DNA of 64,000 nucleotides from Strigamia acuminata (Eukaryota > Arthropoda > Chilopoda > Geophilomorpha > Linotaeniidae). Under the pieces are notes generated by a model. It was not told the DNA's origin. It made no database searches and was given only the letters and a program-made list of their open reading frames with translations. Both the position numbers and the translations under genes were made by a program. The stretch covers positions 15,256,491 to 15,320,490 of the forward strand of contig OX442317.1 of the NCBI GenBank assembly GCA_949358305.1. Direction: 5' to 3'. This document shows, in pieces, positions 11,488 to 21,568 of this stretch (positions are counted from its first letter, which is position 1; each line of letters opens with the position of its first letter).

Positions 11488-12489
11488 ATGGCGGACCCAA
11501 CGGCAGTACTAACTGATTTATTTAAGAGTTTGATGATACAAAAGCGACCTGTCGTTTGTTTTGATACGGAAAAAGGGAATATTGATCAGTGGCTCGTGGC
11601 TTACGAAGCAACAATAGGCACAGATGATGAGAGAGTTAAACAATTGCCATTAGCGTTAAAAACTGATGGTCTGGCTTGGTATGTGGAATTGCTCAAGAAA
11701 AATCCAACATGGACTTGGACAGAGTGGAAACCACAACTAGAAGATAAATTTCGTAGAGGCCAGGAAAATGTTTTAAATACTCTCCACTTTATGTCGCATA
11801 CAGAAGGAACAGCGGATGCCTATATGAAAAAAGTTTTGGCTGAGTGTGCATTTGTGAGGCCGGAGCTCACTGAACATCAAAAGATTAATTATGTTTATCA
11901 AGGGATGAAACCCGATATGAAGAAGATGATAATTACAGTATTCCCATCCACATTGGCAGAGATGGAACAGAGGGTGAAGTTGTACGAGACCCACAAGGTT
12001 AAGGATCCAGCGGATTTACTGCTCTCACTTTTCAAAAAGGTGGTGGATGAAAAGGTAACTCCAGCGACATCAGGTAAACTGAGTGGAACTGTGGAAACCT
12101 CATTAACCTACGCCGAGCTTTTAGCTGAAAATGCAATGTTAAGACAATGGTTATTAGCTCTTGAGACGGTAGAACCGACGTCAGAAGAACCCATCCTGAT
12201 AGGAAGTCAGTGGTATACGCCAATGAAGCGGGGAGGTCAGAATTTCCAGTATCAGAATTATCAGAGAGGTGGTAATAGAGGTGGTAATCAAAATTACAAT
12301 ACTAACAGTAACAACAATAGTAAAAATGATAATACGCGTTCTTGTGGATGCTACCATCACTTTACTTGCGAGTTCTATAATCCACCAAGGTACCAACAGG
12401 ATAGAGGTGGTAGGGCTGGGAGACCAAGAAGACGTAGAAGAGAAGGTCCTAATCCTACAGTTAACACCCAACAACAGACGGAAAACTAG
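11488..12489 (+). CDS. gag: Gag of Gypsy J
   Basis: From the first in-frame ATG (ccaagATGgcg) the protein is 333 residues, beginning MADPTAVL. The frame is open 147 codons further upstream without an ATG. The segment from WLVAYEA to VKLYETHK is a typical retrotransposon Gag capsid: Trp-rich helices, a LPLALKTDGLAWY-type stretch, then WTEWKPQLEDKF. It should form the particle that packages element RNA. The C-terminus is Asn/Gly/Gln-rich and then Arg-rich (RGGRAGRPRRRRRE) and holds CGC…C and HH residues, but not a standard CX2CX4HX4C knuckle. It ends in GAA AAC TAG, with pol overlapping in the -1 frame. The family is clear; the true start is not. Confidence 0.8.
   Translation: MADPTAVLTDLFKSLMIQKRPVVCFDTEKGNIDQWLVAYEATIGTDDERVKQLPLALKTDGLAWYVELLKKNPTWTWTEWKPQLEDKFRRGQENVLNTLHFMSHTEGTADAYMKKVLAECAFVRPELTEHQKINYVYQGMKPDMKKMIITVFPSTLAEMEQRVKLYETHKVKDPADLLLSLFKKVVDEKVTPATSGKLSGTVETSLTYAELLAENAMLRQWLLALETVEPTSEEPILIGSQWYTPMKRGGQNFQYQNYQRGGNRGGNQNYNTNSNNNSKNDNTRSCGCYHHFTCEFYNPPRYQQDRGGRAGRPRRRRREGPNPTVNTQQQTEN
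12480..12489 (+). promoter_or_regulatory. Probable -1 frameshift site between gag and pol of J
   Basis: The last gag codons are GAA AAC TAG. A one-base backward slip on G GAA AAC would enter the pol frame, which is open here. The heptamer is not a canonical X XXY YYZ site because the P-site triplet does not re-pair fully. The same position in Gypsy I carries the canonical A AAA AAC followed by TAG. Confidence 0.4.
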
Positions 12490-15400
12490 GAGGTCGGCCA
12501 CAGAGAAATTGTTACCATCCGAGTAGAAGTAAGAAGAAAAAGAATAAAAGATGGAGAAAGGATAACATTATAATAATTGACGCAAAAATTTCGGAATCAT
12601 TGTTGGAAATCCCGGTAATTGTAAAAAATTTGGAAATAAAGGCAGTCATGGACACTGGAGCTAAGAAGAACATTTTGAGTGAAGAGTTAGCAGAAATATT
12701 ACAGTTGGATTATCAACCTACACCCAACGTTAGATTACGAGGAATAGGAACTGATTTAATAACTCCAGTGGGTAAAACAAATTTGAACATTCAAATAGGA
12801 CAATTGCAGTATTCAGTAGAAGTATTGATAGTTAGAAGTTTCAATTACCAACTTTTATTGGGAGATCCATTTATGACTTTTGCAAGGTGTGTTGTTGATT
12901 ATGATTTACAAAAAATCTTTGTGGGCCGAAAAAGTGGATTAGAAGCGGTTTTCCCGATGAATAAGACGTATGTGGACCAGAATTACGTAGCAAGAGTGAC
13001 AAAAGGCATAGCAATTCCACCAATGCATGAATGTGTAGTTCCAGTTAATTTAAGCACAGCGTTAACGAAAGAAATGTTTTTGGAACCTTTAGGAAATGTA
13101 ATTGATAGGTTTGGTATTATGTGTTGTAAGACGTTAACAAAGTTTGAGAACGGCAAAGGCGTAATACGAGTGGCGAATCCAACATCTAAGTCCATTTTTC
13201 TGCAAGAGAAGTCTGCGATTGGTAAGGCACATTATATTATTGATATTGGGCTGATAGATGAAAAACAAGCAAATTGTTTTGACTCTAACTCCCCGAGTTC
13301 TAAGGTTGTTGAGTTGTCGAATGAAAAACAAGCAAATTGCTTTGATTTTGACTCCGCAATAGCCGAAGGTAAGATGACCAAGAACCAACAGCAACAAATG
13401 AAGCAGTTACTTCAGAAAAATCAGGACAGATTTGCCATGACAGATAAAGATTTAGGAAGAGTAACCAACTTTAGTCATAAAATTGATACAGGTGATCATG
13501 AACCTATTCACTTGCAGCCGTACAGACGATCAATTGCAGAAAAAGAAGTAGAAGCTGAGGAAACCAGAAAATTGTTAGAACAAGGAGTCATAAGGGAATC
13601 GGAAAGTCCTTGGAGCGCGCCAGTTTTGCTCATCAAGAAAAGAGACGGTAAATGGAGGTTTTGTGTTGATTGGAGAAGGTTGAACGCAATTACAAAGAAA
13701 ATGGTGTACCCACTGCCAAGAATAGATGACACGTTAGATCAACTAGCAGGGGCCCAGTTTTTCTCGATGATGGATTTAATCCAAGGATACCATCAAGTTG
13801 AAATAAATGAACAAGACCGAGAGAAAACAGCGTTCACCACTTCAACCGGACACTATGAATTTAATGTCCTTGGAATGGGGTTATGTAACAGCCCAGCAGC
13901 GTTTCAAAAATTGATGAATAAAGTATTGGGCAACCTCCTTGGAAAGGTCTGTATAGCCTATCTTGACGACCTTATAATTTTTTCTAAAACATTTGAACAA
14001 CATTTACAAGATCTGGACTCAGTCTTTGAAAAACTGCGAATTGCGAATTTAAAGGTAAAGCTAAGTAAATGCACTTTCGGGACGGATACAATCCGATATC
14101 TCGGACACGTGATTGATTCAGAAGGCATTTCACCAGATCCACGAAATCTCGAGTCTGTAGCAAAGTTTCCAATTCCATTAAATGTGAAGCAGTTAAGGGG
14201 ATTTTTGGGTTTGTGCTCATATTATAGAAAATTCATTTTAGGATTTGCTGATATTTCCAAACCCTTGGTCAACCTTACGAAGAAAGACGAGAAATTCGAC
14301 TGGGGACCGCCTCATGAAGAAGCATTTAAACAACTAAGAACAGCTTTGGTAACAGTGCCAGTTTTGGCTCATCCTAATTTCGCACAGCCTTTCATCATAT
14401 CAACGGATGCAAGCGCTTACGGTTTGGGAGCCATTTTGAAGCAAAAGCTTAACAACCAAGAGCATGTGATTTGTTATGCTAGTAGGTTATTGAGCAATGC
14501 CGAACAGAACTATAACGCGACAGAAAGGGAATGTCTGGCCATATTGTTTGGCATACAGAAATTTCGCCCTTATTTGTATGGAAAGAAGTTTACCATCATC
14601 ACGGACCATTCAGCACTTCAATGGCTGAAAAGCGTCAAAAATCCAAATGGTAGGTTAGCACGATGGAGTCTGCAGTTGGTTGACTATGATTATGAAGTAC
14701 AGCATAAGTCAGGCAAGAAACATACAGATGCCGATGCGTTAAGTAGGATTCCTGAGGACATTAGTGAAGAAGAGGTAATTATTCCTTCATTATTGCTCGA
14801 AAATCTCGATTTACCTGCAGAGCAGCGTAAAGATCAGAAGATTATGGAACTCATCACATCACTGCAGACAATAGAGCAACTTCCGCGCAAAAGAAGACGT
14901 CCGCTACAGCAGTACGTACTTCAAGGCGATATTTTGTTTAAGAAGAAATTTAATTCCTTGAACACGGAAGAATTACTGTATATTCCACAGCATTTGAGAA
15001 AAGATGTTTTAGTAGAAATGCATGATGGTCTTACAGGCGCTCATTTAGGCCTGAGTAGAACTTGGAAGAAAATTAGAACACGTTTCTTCTGGCCAAGGAG
15101 TTATAGGGACGTAAGGAATTACGTACTCTCATGTCCGAAGTGTGCAAGTGCAAAAACCATGACAACACCGCCAAAAGGATTGATGCAGCCGTGGTCGACA
15201 GTGTCTCGACCATTCGAACGAGTAGCCATAGACACGTTAGGCAGTTTCCCAATATCTGACACAGGAAACAAGTACGTTTTCATTATTACGGATTATTTAT
15301 CACGCACTGCAATAGCTAGAGCAGCACCAGCGTGCACAGCTATTGAAGCAGCGAATGCCCTTGTTTATGAAGTCATGCTGAAAGAAGGAAGCCCACGAGA

Positions 15401-16037
15401 GATTCTGAGTGATAAGGGAACAGAATATAGAAATGAAATGATTAAGGAAATATCTGCATTGTTTAAGTCCCTTCACAAATCCACTTCCGGATACCATCCA
15501 AGAACAAACGGTCTTACGGAAAGATTTAATGCGACAATAGCTAAAATGTTGCAGAGTTATGTAAATAAAGATCATACTGATTGGGACGCATTTTTACCAT
15601 TTCTTCTATTCTCTTACAACACTGGAGTCCATGAAACAACAGGTTACACTCCGTATTATTTATTACGAGGTTATGAAGCAGATCTCAACGTGGATGTCAA
15701 CTTAAATCTTCCTCGTAAGGAATTCACTTTGCGTACTTCCAGATTTATCAGGGAGGCAAGGAGAATTGCCAATGAAAGAATACAAGAACAAGGTGTGAAA
15801 AGCAAGAAAAGGTTTGATTTGGACAGAGTACACGTGGAATTCGATCCAGGGGAGCTAGTTTATTTGAAAACACCAAATAGAAAGGTTGGTTTAAGCGAAA
15901 AGCTCTTGCCACAATTCTCTGGGCCATATGAGATCGTACGACGAACAGCGCCGAATGACTACGAAATTCGAAGTTCATCAGGCAAAAAGATGGACATTGT
16001 GAACATTGTGGGGGTTCACAATTTTTCCTCTTCCTAA
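12483..16037 (+). CDS. pol: Pol of Gypsy J (protease, RT, RNase H, integrase), C-terminus lost
   Basis: The frame is open from the gag end. First comes a protease with DTGA (near 12655), then RT with the CVDWRRLN and YLDDLIIF signatures (near 13660 and 13960). RNase H shows STDASAYGLG (near 14400) and TDHSALQWL. The integrase has a zinc-binding HHCC region (near 15050-15150) and a core with AIDTLG, SDKGTEY and NGLTERFN; the D-to-E spacing is 35 residues, the canonical value. After the C-terminal GPYEIV motif the protein stops shortly beyond VGVHN with FSSS, at the fusion to Gypsy I. Normal copies should continue slightly further. All catalytic residues I checked are present. Confidence 0.9.
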   Translation, partial: KLGGRPQRNCYHPSRSKKKKNKRWRKDNIIIIDAKISESLLEIPVIVKNLEIKAVMDTGAKKNILSEELAEILQLDYQPTPNVRLRGIGTDLITPVGKTNLNIQIGQLQYSVEVLIVRSFNYQLLLGDPFMTFARCVVDYDLQKIFVGRKSGLEAVFPMNKTYVDQNYVARVTKGIAIPPMHECVVPVNLSTALTKEMFLEPLGNVIDRFGIMCCKTLTKFENGKGVIRVANPTSKSIFLQEKSAIGKAHYIIDIGLIDEKQANCFDSNSPSSKVVELSNEKQANCFDFDSAIAEGKMTKNQQQQMKQLLQKNQDRFAMTDKDLGRVTNFSHKIDTGDHEPIHLQPYRRSIAEKEVEAEETRKLLEQGVIRESESPWSAPVLLIKKRDGKWRFCVDWRRLNAITKKMVYPLPRIDDTLDQLAGAQFFSMMDLIQGYHQVEINEQDREKTAFTTSTGHYEFNVLGMGLCNSPAAFQKLMNKVLGNLLGKVCIAYLDDLIIFSKTFEQHLQDLDSVFEKLRIANLKVKLSKCTFGTDTIRYLGHVIDSEGISPDPRNLESVAKFPIPLNVKQLRGFLGLCSYYRKFILGFADISKPLVNLTKKDEKFDWGPPHEEAFKQLRTALVTVPVLAHPNFAQPFIISTDASAYGLGAILKQKLNNQEHVICYASRLLSNAEQNYNATERECLAILFGIQKFRPYLYGKKFTIITDHSALQWLKSVKNPNGRLARWSLQLVDYDYEVQHKSGKKHTDADALSRIPEDISEEEVIIPSLLLENLDLPAEQRKDQKIMELITSLQTIEQLPRKRRRPLQQYVLQGDILFKKKFNSLNTEELLYIPQHLRKDVLVEMHDGLTGAHLGLSRTWKKIRTRFFWPRSYRDVRNYVLSCPKCASAKTMTTPPKGLMQPWSTVSRPFERVAIDTLGSFPISDTGNKYVFIITDYLSRTAIARAAPACTAIEAANALVYEVMLKEGSPREILSDKGTEYRNEMIKEISALFKSLHKSTSGYHPRTNGLTERFNATIAKMLQSYVNKDHTDWDAFLPFLLFSYNTGVHETTGYTPYYLLRGYEADLNVDVNLNLPRKEFTLRTSRFIREARRIANERIQEQGVKSKKRFDLDRVHVEFDPGELVYLKTPNRKVGLSEKLLPQFSGPYEIVRRTAPNDYEIRSSSGKKMDIVNIVGVHNFSSS
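16019..16034. other. Fusion point of two convergent Gypsy elements
   Basis: Left of this point the plus strand codes for J's integrase C-terminus. Right of it the minus strand codes for I's pol C-terminus (HDYNLRKRK). Neither a stop and 3' untranslated region nor an LTR of either element lies between them. I's minus frame therefore reads on into antisense J sequence to 15748. Confidence 0.75.
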
Positions 16038-19000
16038 GATTATAATCATGCTTCGGGTTGTGAATTACAATATTGCTTTCTTCTGAAGCAGGTGTCGTAA
16101 TTTCTTCCGAATCTAATTCCATGCTAGTAGAATTATTCCCTAAATCTTGTTCGTTTAATTCTTCCGAATTATCCACGATTGATTCGTTATTCATCCAATT
16201 GGGGTTGGGATGATTTTCCAACTTTCCAGTCTTCTGATCAAGTGTCCATTTCTCGATCGGATAAGAAGGGATATAAGGTGTGAGATCATCAGTGTTTATT
16301 GATGGTTCTATTGATCCATCGACTAATTTTCTCAACTTATACGCGCCTCCTGGTAATATTTCCGTGATTTCCCACGGTCCGTCTCGTTTCTCCGCGAAAC
16401 CTTTCGTAATTCCTTTCTCTTTGTTAGAAAGGATGTGAGTGGCTTTCCATACCAAATCACCGACAGAATATTCACAAATGTGAAATTTATTCCTGTGGAT
16501 CTTATCGTGTCTTTCATAATTTTCTTGAATTCGTCGATGCATTTCTTGATGTGCTCGTCGTAGAATTCCAAGTAAATTATACACGTACTCTTCTGGATTA
16601 TTCTTGTCAAGTTTATTGGCATGTTGAATAATCCTTGGATCAAATGGCAAAGGTACAGATCGTCCCGTGTTTAACAAAAATGGGGTTGCACCGGTTGCCT
16701 CAGATTTTGCCGTATTGGAGGCAAAAGCAAATTCATTTAAGAATTTAGGCCAGTGGGAATGGATGTCGGAATAAATTGCCAACATCATCTTGATATTCCT
16801 GTTAGCTCTTTCCGTAGGATTAGCTTGAGCATGATATGGACTCACATGCGCCATTTTTATGTTGTGTTTTTTGCAAAACTCTTCATAAATCGTTGAAATG
16901 AATTGACTTCCGTTATCACTAACGATTTTCTTTGGGTATCCCCATCTGTGAATCACTTCTCCCAATCTATTTACGATAGATTCACTAGATGCTTTGGATA
17001 AAGCAAACAATTCTACCCACTTGGTACATTGATCGATAATTACCAGTACAAATCTGTATTGGTGTCTTCCTGTCGGCTTGGGCCCCATTAAATCTATGCA
17101 GATTACTTCCCAAGGATATGACATATTATGAGGAGTATAACTCGCTCTATGTTTCTTGTGCTGACAAGGTTTATATTGCTGGCAATGAATACAACTACGA
17201 ACATAATTGCGAGTATCTTTATTCATTCTCGGCCAGTAATAAATAAGTTTCGCTCTTTCGAGCGTCTTGCTTATTCCTGCGTGTCCACTCAGCGGGTGTC
17301 CATGACACGCAAACAATACTCGTCGTACCAATGAAAGTGGGATGACGGCTTTGAATCCGTTTCCGGAGTCATTCAATTCTTCTTCAAACGTTGGTTTGAA
17401 GTAAATCAGCATTTCATTACCATCTTCTTCTTCTTGGAAGTCTAATTGGTAGCCTTGGACTGCTTTCATCCATTCTTTAGTTTTCTTAAACTTTCTTTGT
17501 TCAATTTCATCTCGTTTGAGATGATCAATTATCATTCTACATTCCTTATCGGCCAGTTGAGCCTCTATAATCTCTTCTCGAGTAGGAGGAACTACTTTTA
17601 AAACTTCAGTCAAAGCACTAAACAATGTTTCTTCTGTAGCTTCATCTATCTCCTCCCCCTTTTCCAAAGTATCGTATGATAATTTGGAATAATCGAAATA
17701 AAGCTGCACGTTCGTTAAGAATTGGCAGTCTTCTCTCTTATTCCTTCGAATAATTTCTCTATTTCCGTCCCATTCTGGCCAAAATTGAGTGATCTCAATT
17801 GGTTCACAATAATCATTCTCTGGAATGTCTTCAATGTCCAAAGGAGCTCTCGAGAAGGCGTCGGCGACTTGATTCTGAGTGCCTCGTCGATACTTGATCT
17901 TAAAGGCACCGCACTGAAGTTTAATCGCCCAACGACCAAATCGACCTGATGGTTCTGGCGTTCCCATCAGCCATTTTAACGCTTCGGCGTCTGACTCCAA
18001 CGTAAAAGTTGTATATTCGATATACGGACGAAAACGTTCTACGGCCCATACTACCGCCAAACATTCGAGTTCGGGTGTGGAGTATCGCACTTCCGCTCCT
18101 CGTAATACACGACTAGCGTAAGCTACGGGTCTGGGAGTCATAATTATTTCTCCTTTGCTTTCGTCTAAGAATTCTACATCTTGACAAAGTACAGCCCCAA
18201 GTCCATCATGTGATGCGTCGGTCAGTATTACAAATGGCTTCATCATATCGGGCATCAATAAAACTTGAGTTTCGTCACATAAAATATCTTTTATGGTCTT
18301 AAAAGCATCTTCTTGAGCTTGTCCCCATTCAAATATGGCCTTATCGTGCATCATGCTAGTTAAAGGCCTAGCAATCTTTGCGTGTTCCGGAATGAACTTC
18401 CGAAAGAAATTCGATAAACCATGGAATCTTTGAATATCTTTCGAATTCTTAGGAGTTGGGTACTTCCTAACTGACGCTATCTTGTCTGGATCCGGAGCTA
18501 ATCCTGTAGGAGTTATTAAATGTCCCAAGAACTTAAGTGTAGTTCTTCCAAATTTGGACTTTTCTTTATTTACAGATAAATTAGCCTTATCTAATTTCTC
18601 CAAAACATCTTTGATGTGTCCTAAGTGTTTCTCCCAGGTGGTAGAGAAAATTATGACATCGTCTAAATAGACTAATGCATGTTTATATAATGCCTCGCCC
18701 ATTACTTGTTCCATTAGGAACTGAAATGTGCATGGCGCATTACAAAGTCCAAAAGGCATGCGAACAAACTGGTAATTCCCTTTTGGTGTATAAAAGGCGG
18801 TTTTTTGTCTATCTTCCTCATCCATCTCGACCTGGTAATAACCTTTGGTAAGGTCAAGAGAGGTGAAATACTTCGCCTGATTAGTATTATGGATCAGCAG
18901 ATCAATACTCGGCATTTGAATGGCGTTGATTTCAGTGATTGCATTCAGCCACCGATAATCGATACACAAACGGTAAGTACCATTTGGTTTCGCCACAATT

Positions 19001-19970
19001 ACTGGATGACTAATATAAGGTCCAGTAGCTCTTTCAATCAGATTGTCCGTTTCTAACTCCTCTACTAATTTAGTCATGATAGCTATTTTAGCAGGATTGT
19101 ACATTCGAAACGGTTGTTTCTTCCATTTCACATCTTTTTTAAAGATGATCTTATGTTTAATAATGTTGGTACAACCAACTTTGTCTCTAAAAACATTCTT
19201 AACACCAGCAATTACTTCTCGTAATTTACTTCTTTCTTCGTCGGAACAATCACAGTCTTTTACTAATAATTCTTCCCAATTATCTGGAGTGTGAGTGAGT
19301 GTTCCTTTGTCCGATAACATTTGTAGTCGAGCTAAATTGCAATTTAACTCGTCTGTCTCGTAAGGAGCAGTCCAATCGGGTTTCTTGTCGCAAGTAAATA
19401 CAGCTCTGGCTGGATTTAGATTAATCGTAGTTCGACACATAAAATTATGTCCGATAATTAGTCCACACACATCTTTATCTAATATAATAAAATTTATCGG
19501 TGTAAACTCTGCTCCATTTGCCCACTGAACACATAGAGTAATTTGACCCAAAGGAATATGAGTAACTCCAACGGCACAAACTCTCATGTGTTTAGGACAA
19601 TCTTGTATGAAGTCAGGAGAAGCACAAGTTTTACTTAACAATTGTAGCCCAATAAAACATTGCGTGGCTCCTGAATCCATCAACGCATTATAGGTGAGTC
19701 CACCTATCGTAATATTCATTCGGGGGTCATCGGTTTGATTGCCCAAACGATTAATACGCTCAACTCCATCTTTACGTTTTATTTGATGTTCGGTAACATA
19801 AGATTTTAATCTCCTAAATCGAGAAGATTCGGAGTCCGGATTTAGATTGTCAATCATCGATTTCAAATTCTCGAGAACTCCTCCACTAGAACTAGTAGGT
19901 TCTTCTTGAACATTAAGGTTAAGAGTAGCTTGTATCAATTGATTTAAAGCTTCGTCCCCCTTATCCGGAG
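16032..19970 (-). CDS. pol: Pol of Gypsy I, main part (protease to integrase)
   Basis: Read right to left: aspartic protease with DSGATQCF (near 19675), RT with CIDYRWLN and YLDDVIIF (near 18960 and 18670), and RNase H with LTDASHDGLG (near 18210). The integrase zinc finger follows (HGHPLSGHAG…CIHCQQ, near 17300-17180). The integrase core has CIDLMGP, SDNGSQF and NPTERANR. By my count 34 rather than 35 residues separate the second Asp from the Glu. A C-terminal GPWEI motif and a basic HDYNLRKRK end complete it. The first codons of the frame lie beyond Copia H at 27331-27577; excluding H and one AAAAC copy leaves the frame in register. The stop is lost at the fusion with J, so this is a recently disabled gene. 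Confidence 0.9.
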
Positions 19971-19975
19971 AAAAC

Positions 19976-20508
19976 TGTTGGTTTTCAGAAACCCAAATGA
20001 TTTATATCGATGTGATATAGAATCACATTTTGATTGTTTAGTTTAATTATCACAATGTATTATCTTATATATCTGTTTACATTTGATTTTATGTTTGCTT
20101 TATACGTTTAAGCATGAAGTACCATGCATTTGTTAGCATTAGTTTGTGTTTTCCTATTTTGTAATGCATAATACCGACACTAGGTGTCGTTGTTTACTGT
20201 TCTCTTGTTTTTCAACATGGCGGCACACAGTGCTTTTCTGCTTTGCCTTTTCTCAACTCCAGAATGGAGCCAATTTGTAAGTTGTTTGTTTTCAATTAAA
20301 TCTTTAGTTGTTTTAGTTGTTAATATTTATCATTAGAACACTTTTTGTGTTTAGTTTAAGCGCATATAAGCGGCCATAAGCCGCGCGCTCTTGTCTCGGC
20401 AATTAACGTCGTCATTACGTCCGTGTCGGCGACACGGTGCCTTTTCAAATTCGCTTCCACACTCGGCTACGCCGAATTTGCGCCGCTTGCCTCTGCTGCT
20501 AATGTTCA
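19976..20508 (+). repeat. 5' LTR of Copia H
   Basis: 533 bp from TGTTGG to GTTCA. It contains AACATGGCGGC (20214-20224), an exact YY1/Pho-type motif, and caatttGTAAGTtg, a possible splice donor. Confidence 0.95.
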
Positions 20509-20510
20509 AT

Positions 20511-20526
20511 TGGTAGCAGAGGATGG
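20511..20526 (+). other. Primer-binding site of Copia H (initiator tRNA-Met)
   Basis: TGGTAGCAGAGGATGG is a perfect complement of the 3' end of animal initiator tRNA-Met, two bases after the LTR. Confidence 0.9.
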
Positions 20527-21299
20527 TTGGCTAATGTGTATAACATTTTTCCCTTTTATCGCCGAAAGATTTCGCGAATTTCGCGAATTTTCGCGGCGAT
20601 TTGTGTTTTTTTTGCAGATTTCATCGGTTCTCGGGCCTATTTTCGTATCGCCGACGTGCTACCGACGTTTGGATACGACCAGTGTTGTCACACACACGTT
20701 CCTACGTTAATTTCGTCAAGAATTGCGCGGTCTCGCGAATTCTTAGGCGAATTTCGTTTATTTGCAGTTTTTTTCGTCGATTTCGAATCGGCGACGTATC
20801 CACGACGTTCGCAGGCAACCAGTGTTGTCCGCCACACGTTTCTATCGTTAATTTCGTCCAAAATCTCGCGGTCTCGCGGTTTTTGCGACGAATTTTTGTT
20901 TATTTTCAGTTTTTCGACGGATTTTTGTCTCGACGACGTTTATACGACGATTTTCGACGGAAACGAGACGTTTCTCGCTGTATACACCCCGGAGTGTATA
21001 CAGTATCGCCGAACTTACGACGATTTATTGATTTCGACGATTTTCAACACATTTTTGTGAAGAGCCTCATTTAATGAGAAGAATTTGGATTTTCGAATCC
21101 AAATTGCGCTTTTTCTCCGGTTTTTTCGAGAAAAACCGCGCCGTGCCTTCATTTGCACGAGGTCGCAACCGCGGCAGATTCAACTATTTCTCCTTCTTGT
21201 CGCAATACACTTTGTTAGATTTTAGTGGGTATTTTGGTTGGTTCCCTATTAGAATCGCAATAGCCCTTCGGACAAGTCTGTCCAAGCTATTGTTGTATT

Positions 21300-21384
21300 C
21301 TAGAGTAAGGCTGAGCCCTGCGCCACCTAGTATTCCCGCGATCCCAGGAGATCTCAAAGGACACTAGGGGGACACTTACTCTAG
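21300..21384 (+). promoter_or_regulatory. Structured leader RNA element of Copia H
   Basis: CTAGAGTAAG (21300-21309) and CTTACTCTAG (21375-21384) form a perfect 10-bp stem around 65 bases. The enclosed sequence, from GCTGAGCCCTGCGCC to CTAGGGGGACA, is about 89% identical to the equivalent 65 bases in Copia F. The stem itself differs at five of ten positions, all compensated. An inner CCTAG/CTAGG pairing is possible. It lies 184 bases before the gag ATG. Packaging, dimerisation or translation control are possible roles; none is shown. Confidence 0.7.
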
Positions 21385-21568
21385 GTTTTCAGCTGATTGT
21401 AGCATCGGCTCCCAATTTGTGGTTTTCCGCTTTGACAGTGCTTCGATTTAGTGTTTGTGATTGTGCCATCAAATTGTGCAGTGCTTCGGATTTCTACCGA
21501 CGCCTATATCACTCTCAAAGCCTTTGTGTTTTCGCGGTGTGGGAAATCTACGAATTTTTCACGTCAGG

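Larger units (their letters stand above)
9861..16031 (+). mobile_element. Gypsy element J, 3'-truncated
   Basis: It begins with a 513-bp LTR, then a long AT-rich leader, gag and pol in the plus direction. The protein runs out inside the integrase C-terminus at the fusion with Gypsy I (near 16019-16034), and no second copy of the 9861 LTR is found. J starts only three bases from the edge of I's 3' LTR. It probably inserted into the end of I and then lost its 3' part in a deletion that also removed I's 3' end. Confidence 0.75.

Noticed and set aside
15748-16031. C-terminal extension of the Gypsy I pol frame
   Set aside because: It is an antisense reading of J's integrase past the fusion point, not I's own protein.
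21300-21384. Hammerhead ribozyme or tRNA gene in the Copia leaders
   Set aside because: No CUGAUGA/GAAA core and no A/B box or cloverleaf. Kept only as an unnamed structured RNA.
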